A stretch of DNA of 64,000 bases from Lamellibrachia columna. Lineage: Eukaryota; Annelida; Polychaeta; Sabellida; Siboglinidae. The notes beneath the pieces were generated by a model. It did not search any database and was not told where the DNA came from. It worked only from the letters and a program-made list of their open reading frames with translations. Shown in pieces: positions 39,401-54,400 of this stretch (its first letter is position 1; every line of letters begins with the position of its first letter). Location: the NCBI GenBank assembly GCA_963662155.1, contig OY759262.1, positions 63,907,609 to 63,971,608 on the forward strand. Reading direction: 5' to 3'. A program made the translations under genes and the position numbers.

Positions 39401-42400
39401 AACTAATGCGTATCAAAATGGGATATGGTCATATATCTCCCAAAATAAAAAATGTGTATTGCCTAGGGGAACTGTGTATGATGGAGGTCGGAGGATGCTA
39501 AATACAGCGACATAAAGAGGAAAATATGTTGGGACGACTTACTGTCTGAGTAGTTGTCTGCCTTGTCGCCAGGTGGTATTGCTGTTGGCTCGGTTTACAA
39601 CCTCGCCGTCCAGTAGCTCGTCTGAAGACACAACACTTATGGTCAACAACACACAGTACAATTCTATTAGCATGTCAACCCACTCTGTGAAATTCATATT
39701 AAGGTTCAAATATTTTTCAGAGTCACGATATTTGCTAGACAGAGATTTTGAGACCCTCTCGGTCCCTTCGTCACTGTCAGTCTCTGCTCTGCTGTGTCAT
39801 GTTGGTGGTTGTCACATGACAACTGTTGCAGGAATGGGCAGAGGGGAGGTTACAACCTTCCCGCAATTTTACTGCAATTGTTGACGAATGGACTGAGATG
39901 GTTTCAAAAGCTCCGTTGAGTAAAAATTCAAAAAAGAAAGATATCTACACTTCCTTGAAGATGTAAAATCCTAATTGGCAACACTGAAATCCTCTGTGTT
40001 GTTTGTGGTAGCCAGCTATAGTGCCCAGCTAGGTATGCTACAAGTAAATCACAGCACTTCTTTCTGTCCTTGATTCCATTGAAGCCTACACATTTTTGTG
40101 CTGGTGACTTAAATTATTCGCAAACTGCTTAGCTGACATTATTTATTACATTTAATTAACACAAAAACATATTCTTTTTACTAAATTACTGGTACCCCTT
40201 GTATTGCATGTGTTAAAGTCTTGTAGGCACTTAGATGTTTCTTCAAGTAGAACTAATTCCTTGCAATGTTAAATCCGTTAATAGTAGCATAATAAATACG
40301 TCAACCAACCTTTATCTTCTTTGTCGAGTGTTGGACACTTCATGTCCCCCTGACTCAGCTCTGTACCATATTTTAACTTGTGGAACTTTGCTCTGAAACA
40401 CAAATTTAAAATGAAAACAGCAATCACTAGACATGTCACACCTCTAGTAACAGTATGTCTGTAAGGTTAAACAATTATAATTGTTTCCACTATTTCATCA
40501 GAATTATGAATCCTGCTACCTTATTCATAACTGTCATAATTCTTACGTCCATACTGCCCACAAGAACTAAGACTTTCTCGGTTGCTCCCTAGGTACTGCA
40601 TTCATCCCTCTGTTGACAACTCTAACATTGTATATTGATTTCAAAACCACTGTTCATTTTGATGCACTTCTGAGCTTGGGTTTCCGAAGATTTGGGTACA
40701 ATAGAAGCTTGACCACACAAAAGATTTACTTCAGTAGCCAAGAAACTGGCTAGATACAGTACAATCTTGACCGTCATGGCAAGAACTGCAAACGTTTCAC
40801 TGACCTTTCCTGTTTCAGTGCAAACTCGAGCATCTTGATACGCCTGACGAGGTCTTGTTTGAGATTCTCCTGCCCCTTGCGTTCACCCTGCAGGAATGCC
40901 ACCCTCGCCTACAAACATCCAAGACATATTCACAATCATAACATGATAACTATGGCACCATATAATCTGTACAGTGGCCAATCAGCTAATGATCACCTGA
41001 CACACTATTTTCACCTTTACTAGTACAGGTAGAATGTTTTCTGATGCATGTTGTTAAGCGATATGGAGTAAAAGCATTATTTCATCAGACAATAACATGG
41101 CGTATAACATGTTTGGCCACAAAAAAAATTACCTCCACCACCTTTACGGCAGCACAAAATCTGTGATGTTGGCATGTAACACATTTTGCAGATGAACACC
41201 TCATATGTTGATGAGATCAACAAATGTTTCTATTATCACCTCTTGAGATAGTTGTCAATCCAGTTCAACACAGATATGTCATATACTTCCACAACATTAT
41301 AAGTTTTATTAGTAATTAATAGTTGCCAATGGGGTATATAACTGTAGTTCGTGTCTGGAAAGAACATTATTTTTCCGGGAAGGACAACCTATTTAAGACA
41401 GATGTAATAACAAGCCCACTGAGCCTGGGGGTTAGTGTTTGAGCTAGGATTTGAAATTTAGGGAACACATGTCTCCCCCTCCCCTAAAAAAGTGAGACAT
41501 TCCATTTTAGGCAGAGCCACCGATCTATATATACATATATAAATCATCGTTAATAAAAATTTATTTAACACGCACATATATATATATATATATACTATGT
41601 ACATATATGTGTGTATATATATATATATATTACTGTGTGCATGTGTGACTGTGCATGTTAAATCAATTTTGATTACCGATGATTAATATATGTATATATA
41701 GATCAGTGTTTCTGCTGCCTAAAACTGAATGTCTCACATATATATAATTAAACATGGGGCAGAGCACAAATATTAATGTTTTCTGGTGTTCTAAACAGTT
41801 AGCTCAGAATCAATAACCAGTAATTGAAGGTAGTAAATTAAAATACCCCTAATGGAGTGGACAACATAATGCAGAGTGCAAGATTGAAGGGACTGTTGAT
41901 CATTTTAAATACTAAGCATAATGATTGCAAAATACACACCACTGACCCATGACTTGTTGCAGTAGCAACTGAACAAAAACACCCTGAAACCTTAATGTAT
42001 GTAATTTATACGGAGGGGCTAAAAGTCACAAAACCAACAAATGAATTATCATTTTTTCCATCTTTAGCCAGACAGATATTTTCAGATAAACTGCATTTGC
42101 ATGTTAGATATCACTTGTCTTGTTTGCTGTGCTCACACTCTGCTGTAGCAACTGATGAGGTACTAATTACATACTCAGTTGATGTACAGCCACCCAGTAT
42201 AGGTGAGATTTATTAACCCTTTCACGATCAAGCCAATCATTAACGCCATCATCAGTCCCTAATAAGGGTGCCTTTCCTTCACCTTCATGAAGGCTGCCAG
42301 GGACTCAACTTAATTGAATTCTCGCCAGTGTGGGCCCTCTAGCTTCACTGTAGCAATTACGTTGAGTCGCTGACTAGACAACTTGTATGACAGCATGTTC

Positions 42401-45400
42401 TGTGCTGAAAATCCACGTTCCACATAGAACAAGCTGGACGATGTTGCCGAACAGATTCAACTGACATGGCATGGCTATCAAGACAGTTATCCACCACTCT
42501 GCCTGGTTCTGATAACCACTATAACGTCAATGGGCATTAATAATAATATCCGTTAGGTGGTACAACAGGTCCTGGGTTTATTTGTCAAAAGAAACGAGGT
42601 GACAACCAAACCAATAGAATCACCAACCAATACGGTTTTTAGAGTTTTGAGTGAGAAATTATCCTGCCAGTAATAGTGTTATGTCTTCCACACCACAGGC
42701 ACAGACTACGGTTATGTCTTCCACCGGCACAGACTACGGTTATGTCTTCCACACCACAGGCACAGACTACGGTTATTTGTTATGGCCTTTACTAGTTACG
42801 GAAACTCAACGGCAACACCACCTTTCCTTAATCGCACGATTTTTTGCTAAAAATAGTCTAGTATCATTTTAAAACATATTTATTACAGTAGCATCAGCTA
42901 AGTCGTACATTCACATCCTATGCAAACATATAATTGCCGTGGCGTTGGCAGTACAACTTAGGCATTGTCATTGGTACTACAAAAGCAGCCAGACTAGAAC
43001 TAGAAGTAGACCCAGGGCAGTAGTACTAGTCTAGTGCATAGTGGCAGTACTTGCAAAGCCATAGACATAGTAATTAGTATTACGCTGTAACATGCACAAA
43101 TGCTGATTTGCTGTTGCATGACCTTAATAAACATCAAATATATAATCGGTATAGCGTATACATATAAAAACTGTGCGCAATAACATCTTAGTCCAGTTAC
43201 CGGCTGGTTTTCTGGTCTGCTGTGCATGACCACATATTGGCCAGCTGCAGTTGCCGCTTCGGTGCCATTTTGCATGCATGATACAAATTGCCTACATTCC
43301 ATCTGGTGGTGCCTCTATCTGGGAAGCGCGGCTAATTCTGTGATTGGAGAACTGATCAGTGATGTCGGAAGTAAATTCTAAGTGGTTAGGGGCAAATGTA
43401 AATAATTTTACGGTAATATTAGATGCTGAACCATAAAAAAATGTATTTCCCAATATAGCAGGTGTCGCTCCACTGATCAAAATGTGCGACATTTAATATA
43501 ATCATGCGACATCTGTGTCGCACACTTTCCAAAAATATGCGACATCTGACAAGTAAACGCGAGAATGTCGGAAAATCGCGTCCTACTCCTAGCTTAAACA
43601 CCGGGGTTAGGTGTCAGTAATGTTATGCCTGCCAAAGTTTTTTCTCACCCACCAGGTACGAGCGAAACACTACAAACAGCTGTTCCCAATTATCAACTGG
43701 GACACTCCCAAATTCGGCCTACTGCTTTCAATGAAGTCATTCCAAACTTTAAGAAAAGGTGAACACGGCTAACTTCAAATTTTTATTTGTGTATGTGAGA
43801 TACTTCACCGGGGTTGGTACATTCCCGGGGAAAACCGGTTTTAGGCGTGGCAGTGGGAAAATATGGGAAAAATTTGTATTTACCGGTAATATCCAGGAAT
43901 AAGTCATAAACCAGGAATAAGTCCATAACAGAGATTAACACTGGCTAGTTCCTGTAATTAAACCTAGTCCAATTGGAAAGATAATTAATATCCATTTTAA
44001 GCAAACAGTTGTACTAGTTACCAGTTCAGGGCTAATCCTTGTATTTGTTTAAAGCAGGAAGTCTATGAGATGAAAGAGTAATTATTCAGTTAGTAAATAA
44101 ATGCCAGTGTCACTCTCACAAGGGACACTGCCAAGTACTGCTGGCTGTGTCTTCTTCTAAAGAAGTGTGGTCATGAAGTCAGACAGCCTGCACTAGTATT
44201 GTCAGGTGCCAATTTGTAATTTGGTTAAAGAACAAAGAAAATGTTGAGCTCTGGACATTGGCAAGTTCTTATGCACCCTCTCAGCAAACAATAGTTGTAA
44301 CATTGCCAGCCACACCATGACTTGAAATTTAGGCCCAGGGAGTACAGCAGACCGAGGACATACAAACAGTTCCAACTTCATCAAATTTGCTTGAACTTGT
44401 AGTCTGCTGGGAAGCCATGTACATCCGTAGGTTTAATGTGTACATAATGCAGCAACCTCCCCACAGTCTCAGTAGACCTACACATTCTGTTCCTGAAGCA
44501 CTGTCATTTAGCATCATGAGTGGCAGAAGTGGAAAGCAATCTTTTATTGCAATACAGCTTCAAATATAATCCTTTTAAGAGTTTTTCCTACTTATCCCAG
44601 TTTTTACCACTATTTGAGGTTTTTCCCAGGACGGTATTTACCGCCCGGGAAAAACGTGCCAACGTACTGTACTTCACAAATATACCTGTAATGTTGAACT
44701 GATTTGAAGAAATCCATGAATCGGTAGCCTGGCCTAACTTATAGTTCTCAACTCAGTGCAATTGTTGGGTTAGTAGTAGTAGACAAATAAACGATTGATA
44801 TGTTTAAAAACAAGTTTGACATAATATAGATATAAAAACGGGTCTACGACTTTTCGTCTAACGACATTTGGTCTAATGCGACAATTCGTCTACTACGACA
44901 TTTGGTCTAACGGGACAATTAGTCTACTACGACATTTGGTCTAACGGGACAATTCGTCTACTACGAACCACATTAGCGCATATCAATCACGTATGGAGAT
45001 CACACGATGCACAAAGTTTTATAGTAGATGTACTATAAACACATATTCAGTTACTGTCATATAACGATAAAAAAATGTATAAACTAAACGGAAATACGTA
45101 GTACATCGGCTATATGGAAAACGAAAACACAGCGGTGCTCCCCGATATGAGTATGTCACAGTAGGACCAGGGATCATCGCAAAGTTTGGTGCAGTAAATG
45201 TCCGTGATTTTCGTTTAGTTTTCATTGTTTTATCACTGGGTAAGTGTTTATTAGGGGTTTCATTGTGCGTCATGTAATCTCCAGATGCGCGGACAGTCGA
45301 TTGATATGCACAATATTGGTAAACACAACTGTAACTAAATAAGCCAACGAGCTGTTACAACAAACTCCCCCTGCACGCATCCTTCACAATAATAAGCAAT

Positions 45401-48400
45401 ACAGCATTATTTATAATTGTTTAATGAAAAATAATAAATTAGGAAGGTATTGTTACGGTTAGTTGTTCGTTGTATGCCTTCCATATTAGTTCCGCATTAA
45501 ATATTTATTTGCATCTTATGATAACATTATTAAAATGTTTACTTTAAATTTGTTACACGTATTATTATGTATGTGATTGATGTTTTGAGAATAAAGATGT
45601 TTTCCAACTGCATCATACTTATTGTAGCAGTTGAGGTTTCACTTTCAACTGCCTGAGTAATTATGAAAGGCTCTTTGTATCCTCTCCCAATTGCGGTGTT
45701 TAAGGTGTCGTTTTGAAGTAACATTTGTCTGAAGAAGTGCTACGTCGATCGATAGCAATACGCGATTGATTGTACAAGAGTTGCGTTACTTCTACGTGCG
45801 ATATCAAAATGCAATTACTCCACGAAGTAATATTGAAGTTGTGTTTCTTTGTGTTACACTCACGATGAAACAAACAGTGAACACAAAATTAGCTAAGTGC
45901 ACTTTATTTCAATCTCAACACCTTTTAAACCAGTTGCATGGGCAACACGTTCATAGTGTCTGTATTTTATCGAACGAACACCACGTCTCTGCGTATGTGC
46001 TATGGCTGAATTTTTTACGAGTAGTCGTGGCAAACCGAAATTAGCGTTAGATGGGTATTGCTATACACAAAATCGAACAGAGAATCAACGTGTATACTGG
46101 CGATGTGATGTTAGACTGTGCAGAGGCAGAGCGGTAAGCATTGGGCAAAATGGCACAGCGACACAGGACCATCATCATGCACCGAATACCGCAGAAGTGA
46201 AAATTAAAATCCAAAAGTCGAAGATGAAGAGCGCCACTGATAGCACAGAATCCATAGCTTCAATCATCAGCAGATTTATTGCACGACCTTTGCACGCTAA
46301 CCCCGACTCATCACTCCCAAAACTCAACAGCCTCAAACGTACGATCCAGCGTGCTAGATGTCAGCACATGCCGCCGCTTCCATTGACTACCGTAGACTTG
46401 AAACTCGAGGGTCGTTGGAGAAACACGTCGACCGGTGAACCTTGGATCATCCGGGAGGTCGAAGTGCCAGATGAAGACGACAACAACCAAGTACACCAGA
46501 TGGTCATCTTGGCTACGACCCAGAACCTGAAGTACCTGGCAGCTGCGACGGTTTGGTACGGGGACGGAACCTTTTCGATAGTCCCATCACTCTTCTACCA
46601 ACTCTACACAATATATGCTCCTGTGTTCGGCAAGATTGTTCCGCTTGTGTATGCTCTCCTTCCTCGCAAGACGTACACTTGCTATCACGAGATGATGCAG
46701 ACCATCCGCGATGCCATCGTCAATCGGCAACTGCAACTTCGCTTGACGACATACTGCTGCGACTTCGAAGGTGCCTGCATCCGTGCTGCTCGCGCCGTCT
46801 TCGGTGATGGCCTCATTGTACAAGGCTGCTTCTTTCATCTGTGTCAGGCAAACTATCGCCAAGTCGTCTCCCTGGGACTCCGTAACAAGTACATGTCTAG
46901 TGAGGAGTTTGCCCTCGACTGCAAAAAGATAACTGCACTAGCCTTTGTGCCTGCCAACGACATCTGTGCCACATTTGATGAGCTTCGTGCCACAATTTGC
47001 AACGACGCAAAGCCAGTGGCCAAGTACTTTGAGCGGACTTACATCGGCAGACAGAGAACTGTCATGCGTGGCCCGAGGCTCGCCATTGTAAGGAAAACGC
47101 CCAAGTTCGCGCCGAGAATGTGGAGTGTGTACGACCGTGCTGTATCTGACCAGCCACGTACCACCAACAGTCTGGAGGGATGGCACCGTCGAATGGGCCA
47201 TATCATGGGAAAGACGCATCCCAACATATTCGAATTTCTGCTGCGCCTGTGTGATGAGCAGTGTCACACAGAGTTGACCATTCAGAAGCTGGTTGCTGGC
47301 GATGCCGTGGAACCTCCCCGCAAGCGAATGTACATCGTCAATGACCGGATATCGCGAGTGGTGGCGCAGTATCACGAACGAAACACCATGGATTACGTAC
47401 TTGGCATTGCGCACAACATCACATACGTAATGTGAACATTTTAAACAACAATACAAGGTTTGAACTTACATGAGTTACACAATTTGTGTTTAATGGGTCG
47501 TCAAGATGATTCGTGTATTTACTTCCGTCTGTTGTGCAATAAACGATTTAAAAAAATATTATTATTTATTTATTGAAGCCTAGATCAATGCCTTGTTGGA
47601 AGTTGACAGAGGGAGTAATACGGAACAGCGTCCTTGGTCATTAACAATATATCCGCGAGACCATGGTTATAAAGTTCAATATGTTGAATCACGTCGAATT
47701 ATTCATCAGTCCGTTAAAGTATACATACATCGGATTATAAGTTTGTCATATGTTACAAGGTAAAATAATGTAGGGCATACTCTGAATCATGGTTTCGTTG
47801 CAGCGCCGGGTAACAGCGAAGACGAAGTGCAAGTGACCTGAATTGCAACGCCAACGCCAAGTGACCTGAATTACAACGCCAACGCCAACACAAATGTCGT
47901 AGTAGACGAATTGTCCCGTTAGACCAAATGTCGTAGTAGACGAATTGTCCCGTTAGACCAAATGTCGTAGTAGACGAATTGTCCCGTTAGACCAAATGTC
48001 GTAGTAGACGAATTGTCCCGTTAGACGAAAAGTCGGACACCCTATAAAAACACCATAGCAGAAAAGTTTGATCAGTTGGTTACCCTCTAAAACAACGTAG
48101 TTATACCTGACCTATGAACTATTGCAACTGGTCCTTTATGAAGCATTGTAATTGGTTTTTAAAGTACTTTAATTGAAATGTTATGAAATGTTGTGAAATT
48201 GTAATTAATAACTGTAATTGAAGCCAACATTTCACTGACAGTCAAAGACCTCATTGAAGTCACATTTATCTCTCCAAACTCATTTTAAGTGTATCAACAG
48301 TAAATGCAGACTTGTGCCATGTTATGTGGACATTGCCAGCAGACATCAAGTATTAATAGCTGCGACATTCAATAGTGTTTGGAGGAGGATTTTCTTGTCT

Positions 48401-51400
48401 GATAACATGAGATAGCCATCACTCAATTACAAGCACTAGCAAGACAACAGGGGTCACATCCCTTTCAAAACACAGCATAACTGGCCACGTCTTTTGCAGA
48501 AACAATAGTGATACAATCACTAGCTCAGTGTGGCATGTCTGCAGACGAGCCATCGCACTACCTACAGTCTATGTCCATTATTCATAGCCTCATAGATGAG
48601 ATCACTGTGGAATGTATAATGCTCAGTTTTTAAGTCAGCGGTTTACATGCTGCTGCTGCTCATGTATCAGCTGAGCAAAGGTTAAACCAGAACTATCAGC
48701 TCACTGCATGTTCTCTGTCTTTCTTACGGACACATGTCACTAGACAAAGACTTACAAGAAATGGAGGATATTTAATTTCAAATTTAATCTAACTTTCAAC
48801 CACCATGTTAGTTTCTAAAAGATGCCAAACAAATGTTGGTAGGTAGATTGGGGGATAACATTTTAATTATATTTATAGTTTATATTTAACTTTCCATGTT
48901 AGATGTGAACACAAATATGTATAGTTTCACTGTCACTTAGCTAATCTCCTACAGATGCAGATTATTTATTTGTAGTGTTATTTTGTTTCTCAAAAAAACT
49001 TGCTTTGACTAAAAAAACGCCAAGGTTCGATGATTTTCAAAGTTGATTAGTTTGTTCTGCCATAACCCTGTATATATCTGACATGGCCTAACCACAATGC
49101 CCCAGTGACTCAGTAGTCAGTATCATAACACTGATGTATGTACACTTGCCATCTCATCAACAATACAAACAGCAACCAGAGAGAGAAGTTGGGGTAGGTA
49201 CTATTACTACACTATTAGGGCAGGCAAGTTTATTAACTGCATAGCCCCAAGCCATGCTCCTAAACCAGAGTGGACAGTAGGAAATCCTAGCAGTGTTTAC
49301 ATAGTGCAAGGCTGAATGACACATAGGCACTGCGTTGACATCAGACACTTCAACTGATACATGCTTCCATGCTGTGTACATCTGTCAACTAGACCACTCT
49401 CAAGTGTGACAACATTATATTACAACTCTCTTACATTATGTCACAACTTTCCAAATACAGTGGAATGTCACTGTTAGTGTCACCCTTGGGACTGGACCAA
49501 TAATTTTGGCTGTCCCACAGCGAATACAATAGTGAAGTGGCTGTATTTAATGTTTAGTCATCTCTGTAGCACCAAATCTATACAACGACATTCATTGGTT
49601 CTGTACACGTTAATAATTAAAAATAATAATACTACATAAAACAATAATGGTGAAAAAAATATACATATATAAAATCTAAACAATTATATCATATGCTGCT
49701 ATAAAAAACCTGAAATATTACAAGGTGATGGTAAAGCGAGGTTTGACTGCACTCTCTTGTGAATAACCGTATCTAGTATCCATTGTGACATGCTTGCTCA
49801 TTTATGCAAATATATCATTCAGTCTTAATGAAATCATCGGACAAATTACTATATTATTTTCAACTGGACAAAAAAAGGAGAAAACTGGTTCTACTTTTAT
49901 ATACACAAAGTTATTCAAAATGTTTAACACATTACCCAATCTAATGAAACCCTTTGGTTCAATGATTTTTAATAAAAGTATGCAATATTTTATCAAACTA
50001 TACATATTATTTACAATGCACATACAACATATTTTAACATCAACGAAAGAGAATCATGATGGGATGAATTAATTGGAGAAGTGGCTTCAAGCCTAGCGTT
50101 CAGCTGTCCAGGCTTTAGAGTTTGACCATAGTCATTAATCCACTCATGCCTACTTTAACACAGAACAAGACAGAGTTGGTCTAGCATTCATAGCTGACAA
50201 TATGCAACTCTTTCAAAGAGTAGGGTTCAGTTGAACTTATATTCATTCTTAAGCAATACCAGGGGTGAGATTTAGCAAGTCATGGAAGGTAGCCAGTCGG
50301 GCTACCAACCTTGCAAAGTGAAGTAGCCCGACAGCTTCTTAGGTAGCCCACTTGCTACTCAATACTTTGATAGAAAGTAAATACTTTGAAGATAAAATGT
50401 ATGAACAATATCAACGACAAATAAAAAACATCAAAAACAAACAGTTTTGAAACATTTATTTTTAAGGCAGTTTCAGTAGAATGTGATACATAATACTGAA
50501 TAAAATACAGTATACAATTATATACAGGTTGTTTTTCTTTCATAGGATGGTACGCCAACAGTCTACGCGAAAAGTCTCCAAGCGTCACAGGACATAAGGT
50601 CCTGTGAACTGAACAGTTTTGCTGATTTTTTACGGGACCTGATTTTACCCTAGCCTAGAGAAACTTTAGCCAGACTCCCGATTAATTCACCAGAAGCGTT
50701 CCGCGCACCATGGAGATAATTAAATCTAACTATAATCGAGATAGCGTATATTTTTTATGTATGTACGTTTATATGTGGTTATGGTTATGTTCACGTTTTT
50801 CTTCTAGATGGCACCTCGGGTGCCAAACTATCAGGGATTGATCTACGATGAATGAAACGTAACGCATTTATTTTTTCGAAATAACCCATATATCAAGGAT
50901 TCTTAGTGGTTTTTATGGTAAATCAAATGTTTACTGCGTAAACCGTTAACTTCCAACAATCGCAGAAACCACGCGCGCCGTGGCGAATACTTTGGTACGT
51001 AAATCGTTTGAGAGTATGTAGCGCCACATAGGCGGTTTATATTATTATAGTAGAAAGCACGCACACACGTATTGGCCCGAGGTTGTAGACCTGTACACAA
51101 TAAAAAGACAGTAGAAAGCAGATATTCTACTATTCACCAACCAACACAAGTATCCACGCGATCTTCTATATTTTGAACATTCAACGAGTATTGCATCACG
51201 TGTGTGACGTGGTTGTTTCGTTAATACGTTTGAGCGTATTGATGGCATATTGGCCTGAGGCATTTGGTAAACATTGCTATCATGACTGAAACATATAAAC
51301 TAACACGTAATCCCGTCCTGGGGACGGGCATTTTTCTTGTATATATAAAAGTGGCACCACGTGGCACCAAGACTATTAACATGACCGGTTATTATTTCAA

Positions 51401-54400
51401 TGTAGAATGACCGTTCAGTTACACGTTGAGCATCGATGTGGTTGATTAAAAATACAATGAATGCTCCCTATTGATATCGCTTCGGCTACGGTTTGGCAAC
51501 ATTTCTTGCAATGTCAAACGTGTCACAAACACATGATTTATGGTTTTCTATTCCACAGCCACATTTTTGTCAGCCAAAGTACACAGTCCATTTCGTCGAC
51601 TTGAATGTAAAAGAACCAGTTAATCCCGGACACAGACATAACCCTGGGCACAATGTCAGAGAATGGAACAGAAAAAGACATGTTGTGATAAGCTAGTATC
51701 TAACACTATTACATGCCACCAATGTGCTTGTTCCCTACATGTTGTCACTGAAACTTTGGATCATAATTTATTCGTATAGCTGTATCTTTTTACATCAACC
51801 CCTGGTGGAGAATTGCTCAAATACAGGCTAAACGTTTCTCAGCAGGTGTTCAGGTTAATTAACATCAATCTAAGTATAAGGTCATGCACCCCAAAACACA
51901 GCAGTTGATAACGCGACCAGCAAGGTCATATACACACCTATCTACATAAAGTAAGGCATTAGATGTCAGGTAGGTGGCCATTATGGGGTTTGATAAATAA
52001 AAAAAATTCTAATAATCCAAAACAAATGTGGACAGGGTTGACACCACCCACCCACACCCCTATGATGGTCCTATCCAAACAACTGGGAGGCACTGTGTAT
52101 ACGCATGGCCCATGCAGTAAATGTAAAGCCTGTTAATACAAAATGTTAACTGGGAAAAAATACTGTAGGAAACTCCAAAAATATACCCTTACCATTTTTT
52201 TATAATCCAAGTGGACCCTTGATCCACTCACCCACATCAACTTTTTTGTGTGGATTAAATAGTAGATATTTTTATTTACAAAGCCCCTAGGCAGAAAGAG
52301 CAACCTGCCAGTGGTAACACAATGTAATGACAGAAAACTTAACTTCCCTTGGGGAGCTAGGGTGGGGTGGGGTGGTGTGGGTGTTCAGGGGTTTGTTGTG
52401 ATTGTAGAGTCATGTGAAACTTTACTCATGCTGCCGCCAGCAACTGGCTGCTATAACAAACTTGGTCTAATCTAATACACCTGGACTTACTGTAGAAGAA
52501 AGCAAATCATTCGACTTTGCAGTTTTTCCGCAATCACCACCAATAATATGTCATATCTGGCACACAAAATTCACATTTTAATCATTAATGTTTTAACAGG
52601 TAAGGTAAAGGTAAAGTCATCCCCCAGGCATTATGCCTTAGGAAGCCATGAAGGCTTATATGGCCAGTGCCTAAACCTGGTTTCTGTAGTGCGAAGCAAC
52701 TTAAGAGTGCAGTTATCCTGACTCTCCTGGACGGGACACTAGTCCATCGCAGGTACCTTCCAAACAGTGTTTGTACTCATTTGCAGCTGAGTAGACTGAG
52801 GCAAAGTAGGGTAAGCTTCGAAAACGAACCGTGCCCAGTGTGGGTCTTGAACTCACAACCCTCGAATTTAGAGTCCAACACCTTAACCACTGGGCCACGG
52901 CTGCCCCCTAATGTTTTAACAGGGCAAAAGGTAAAGGAACGTTCTTACACAGTACAACATCAAGTCCTTGAGACTGTTCAAAGCACTTTACACTTTCACC
53001 CCAGTGCAAAGATGAAACCCAAATCCTGTGTATTGCAAATATCCTTTTTAAGTGATTAGCATACAAGACTATTATCACACCCCAATACACTCACTCCGGT
53101 GTTTAATTTCTATGACTATAACCACAAATATAGTTCTGCAGCATTTCATTGTAAGCTGGCCACAAATTATAAGAAAGTTATTCAGTAACACATTCCTTAC
53201 AACAGAACCTGGCACAGTGGTCTGACCTCGGTATAACTGTAGCCTGACCCCAGGCTATGGTCTGACCGTGGTCAATACAGCCAAACTCATGCCACATGTG
53301 ACTATCTGATTGACTGACAGCGACTTTCCAACATCTACATTCAGTCAGATAAAAATTTGGTGACTTCCTGCACCCTGCATAGCGGCTGGCCAATATCTCG
53401 GACAGCTTGTAATCATATTTTCCGTTTATTTCTGATCATATCACTTGTATTAATTTTAACACTGTAAAAACAATTATTAGTATTATTATTATTAATAATA
53501 ATACATATTACCCCAATCGCATAATTAGTGCCCCCAGATTAATCACCTAAATTAAAAATTTCTTACATTATCACTGCATATAGACCCAACATCAGACAAG
53601 TATTTGCCTAGACCATCTGTGCTCATAGGTTAAGATTTTACTATGACCAATTTGATAAACATTCTTGGCAAAAGGCCTACAGTTTGTCCAAACATGTAGC
53701 AGGTCCAAAGTTCACCAAAACTGTTTTAAGATATTTCAGAGAAGGAGTCTCACAACATTCCACCTAGTATGACTGGTGTTTTGTGTTAACCAATGGGTGA
53801 TTCTCAGATATATTTGACAGACCTGAACAAGTACATATATGGTATTATACCCAACACAACGGTTTTATTTCATTTGCTAAGTTTGGATCATCCCTGAATA
53901 AAGCTGTAAATTGCCATTAATACCCATTATGCAGAACAAAATCTACAAACTGCAGAGATTATCCTTGAATTGATTGACATTCCGGTTTCTTGGATTGCCA
54001 TTAGTGAACACAAACAGAACATGCAGGCCACCAGTGGTCAAGCAAAGACGTAAACTTGGATATTAGACCAGAAGAACTGGCTTAGGAGAAAAAAGAAAAT
54101 AAGACGTTGGCCAGGAGCTCCTACCAGTCCTTCGCCAGCTTGTGTCACATGACCTTGTGTCACATGACAAGCTAAGTGAGTCGGACGAAATGTTCAGAGA
54201 ATAAAAACACGTTTCTTGATAGGCAAATAACATAACTTACATGGCAATTGCAGAAATTATCATAATCTAATAACAGTATAAAGCTTGAACACAATACATA
54301 CGTGGACAACATACTTTATCATAAAAGGAAATACAAAGTTGCCATAAAAATAATAAAAGGCACTACTTCACAGCATGAGACCACACAGTCCTTGCTGAAT

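Larger units (their letters stand above)
44840..48042 (+). mobile_element. Complete MULE (Mutator-like) DNA transposon
   Basis: A 3203-bp element with terminal inverted repeats GGGT(CTA/GTC)CGACTTTTCGTCTAAC at both ends. It is flanked by a perfect 9-bp target duplication TATAAAAAC (44831-44839 and 48043-48051), the usual size for Mutator elements. The inverted ends continue inward as tandem 34-bp subrepeats: about 3 on the left (to 44966) and about 4 on the right (from 47894). Between them is one uninterrupted transposase ORF, with AATAAA 103 bp after its stop. It sits in striatin intron 1, opposite to the gene. The intact ORF and matching duplication suggest a recent insertion. Subrepeat-bearing ends resemble fold-back Mutator groups such as Rehavkus, but I cannot assign a subfamily. 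Confidence 0.93.

Noticed and set aside
39142..39501. 119-codon plus-strand ORF in striatin intron 4
   Set aside because: No domain or repeat signature, no matching splice sites; probably chance.
46938..47456. 172-codon minus-strand ORF
   Set aside because: It is the antisense shadow of the MULE transposase.
53178..53393. Cys/His-containing minus-strand ORF, possible zinc finger
   Set aside because: Cys and His spacing fits no known finger and the sequence has no other support.
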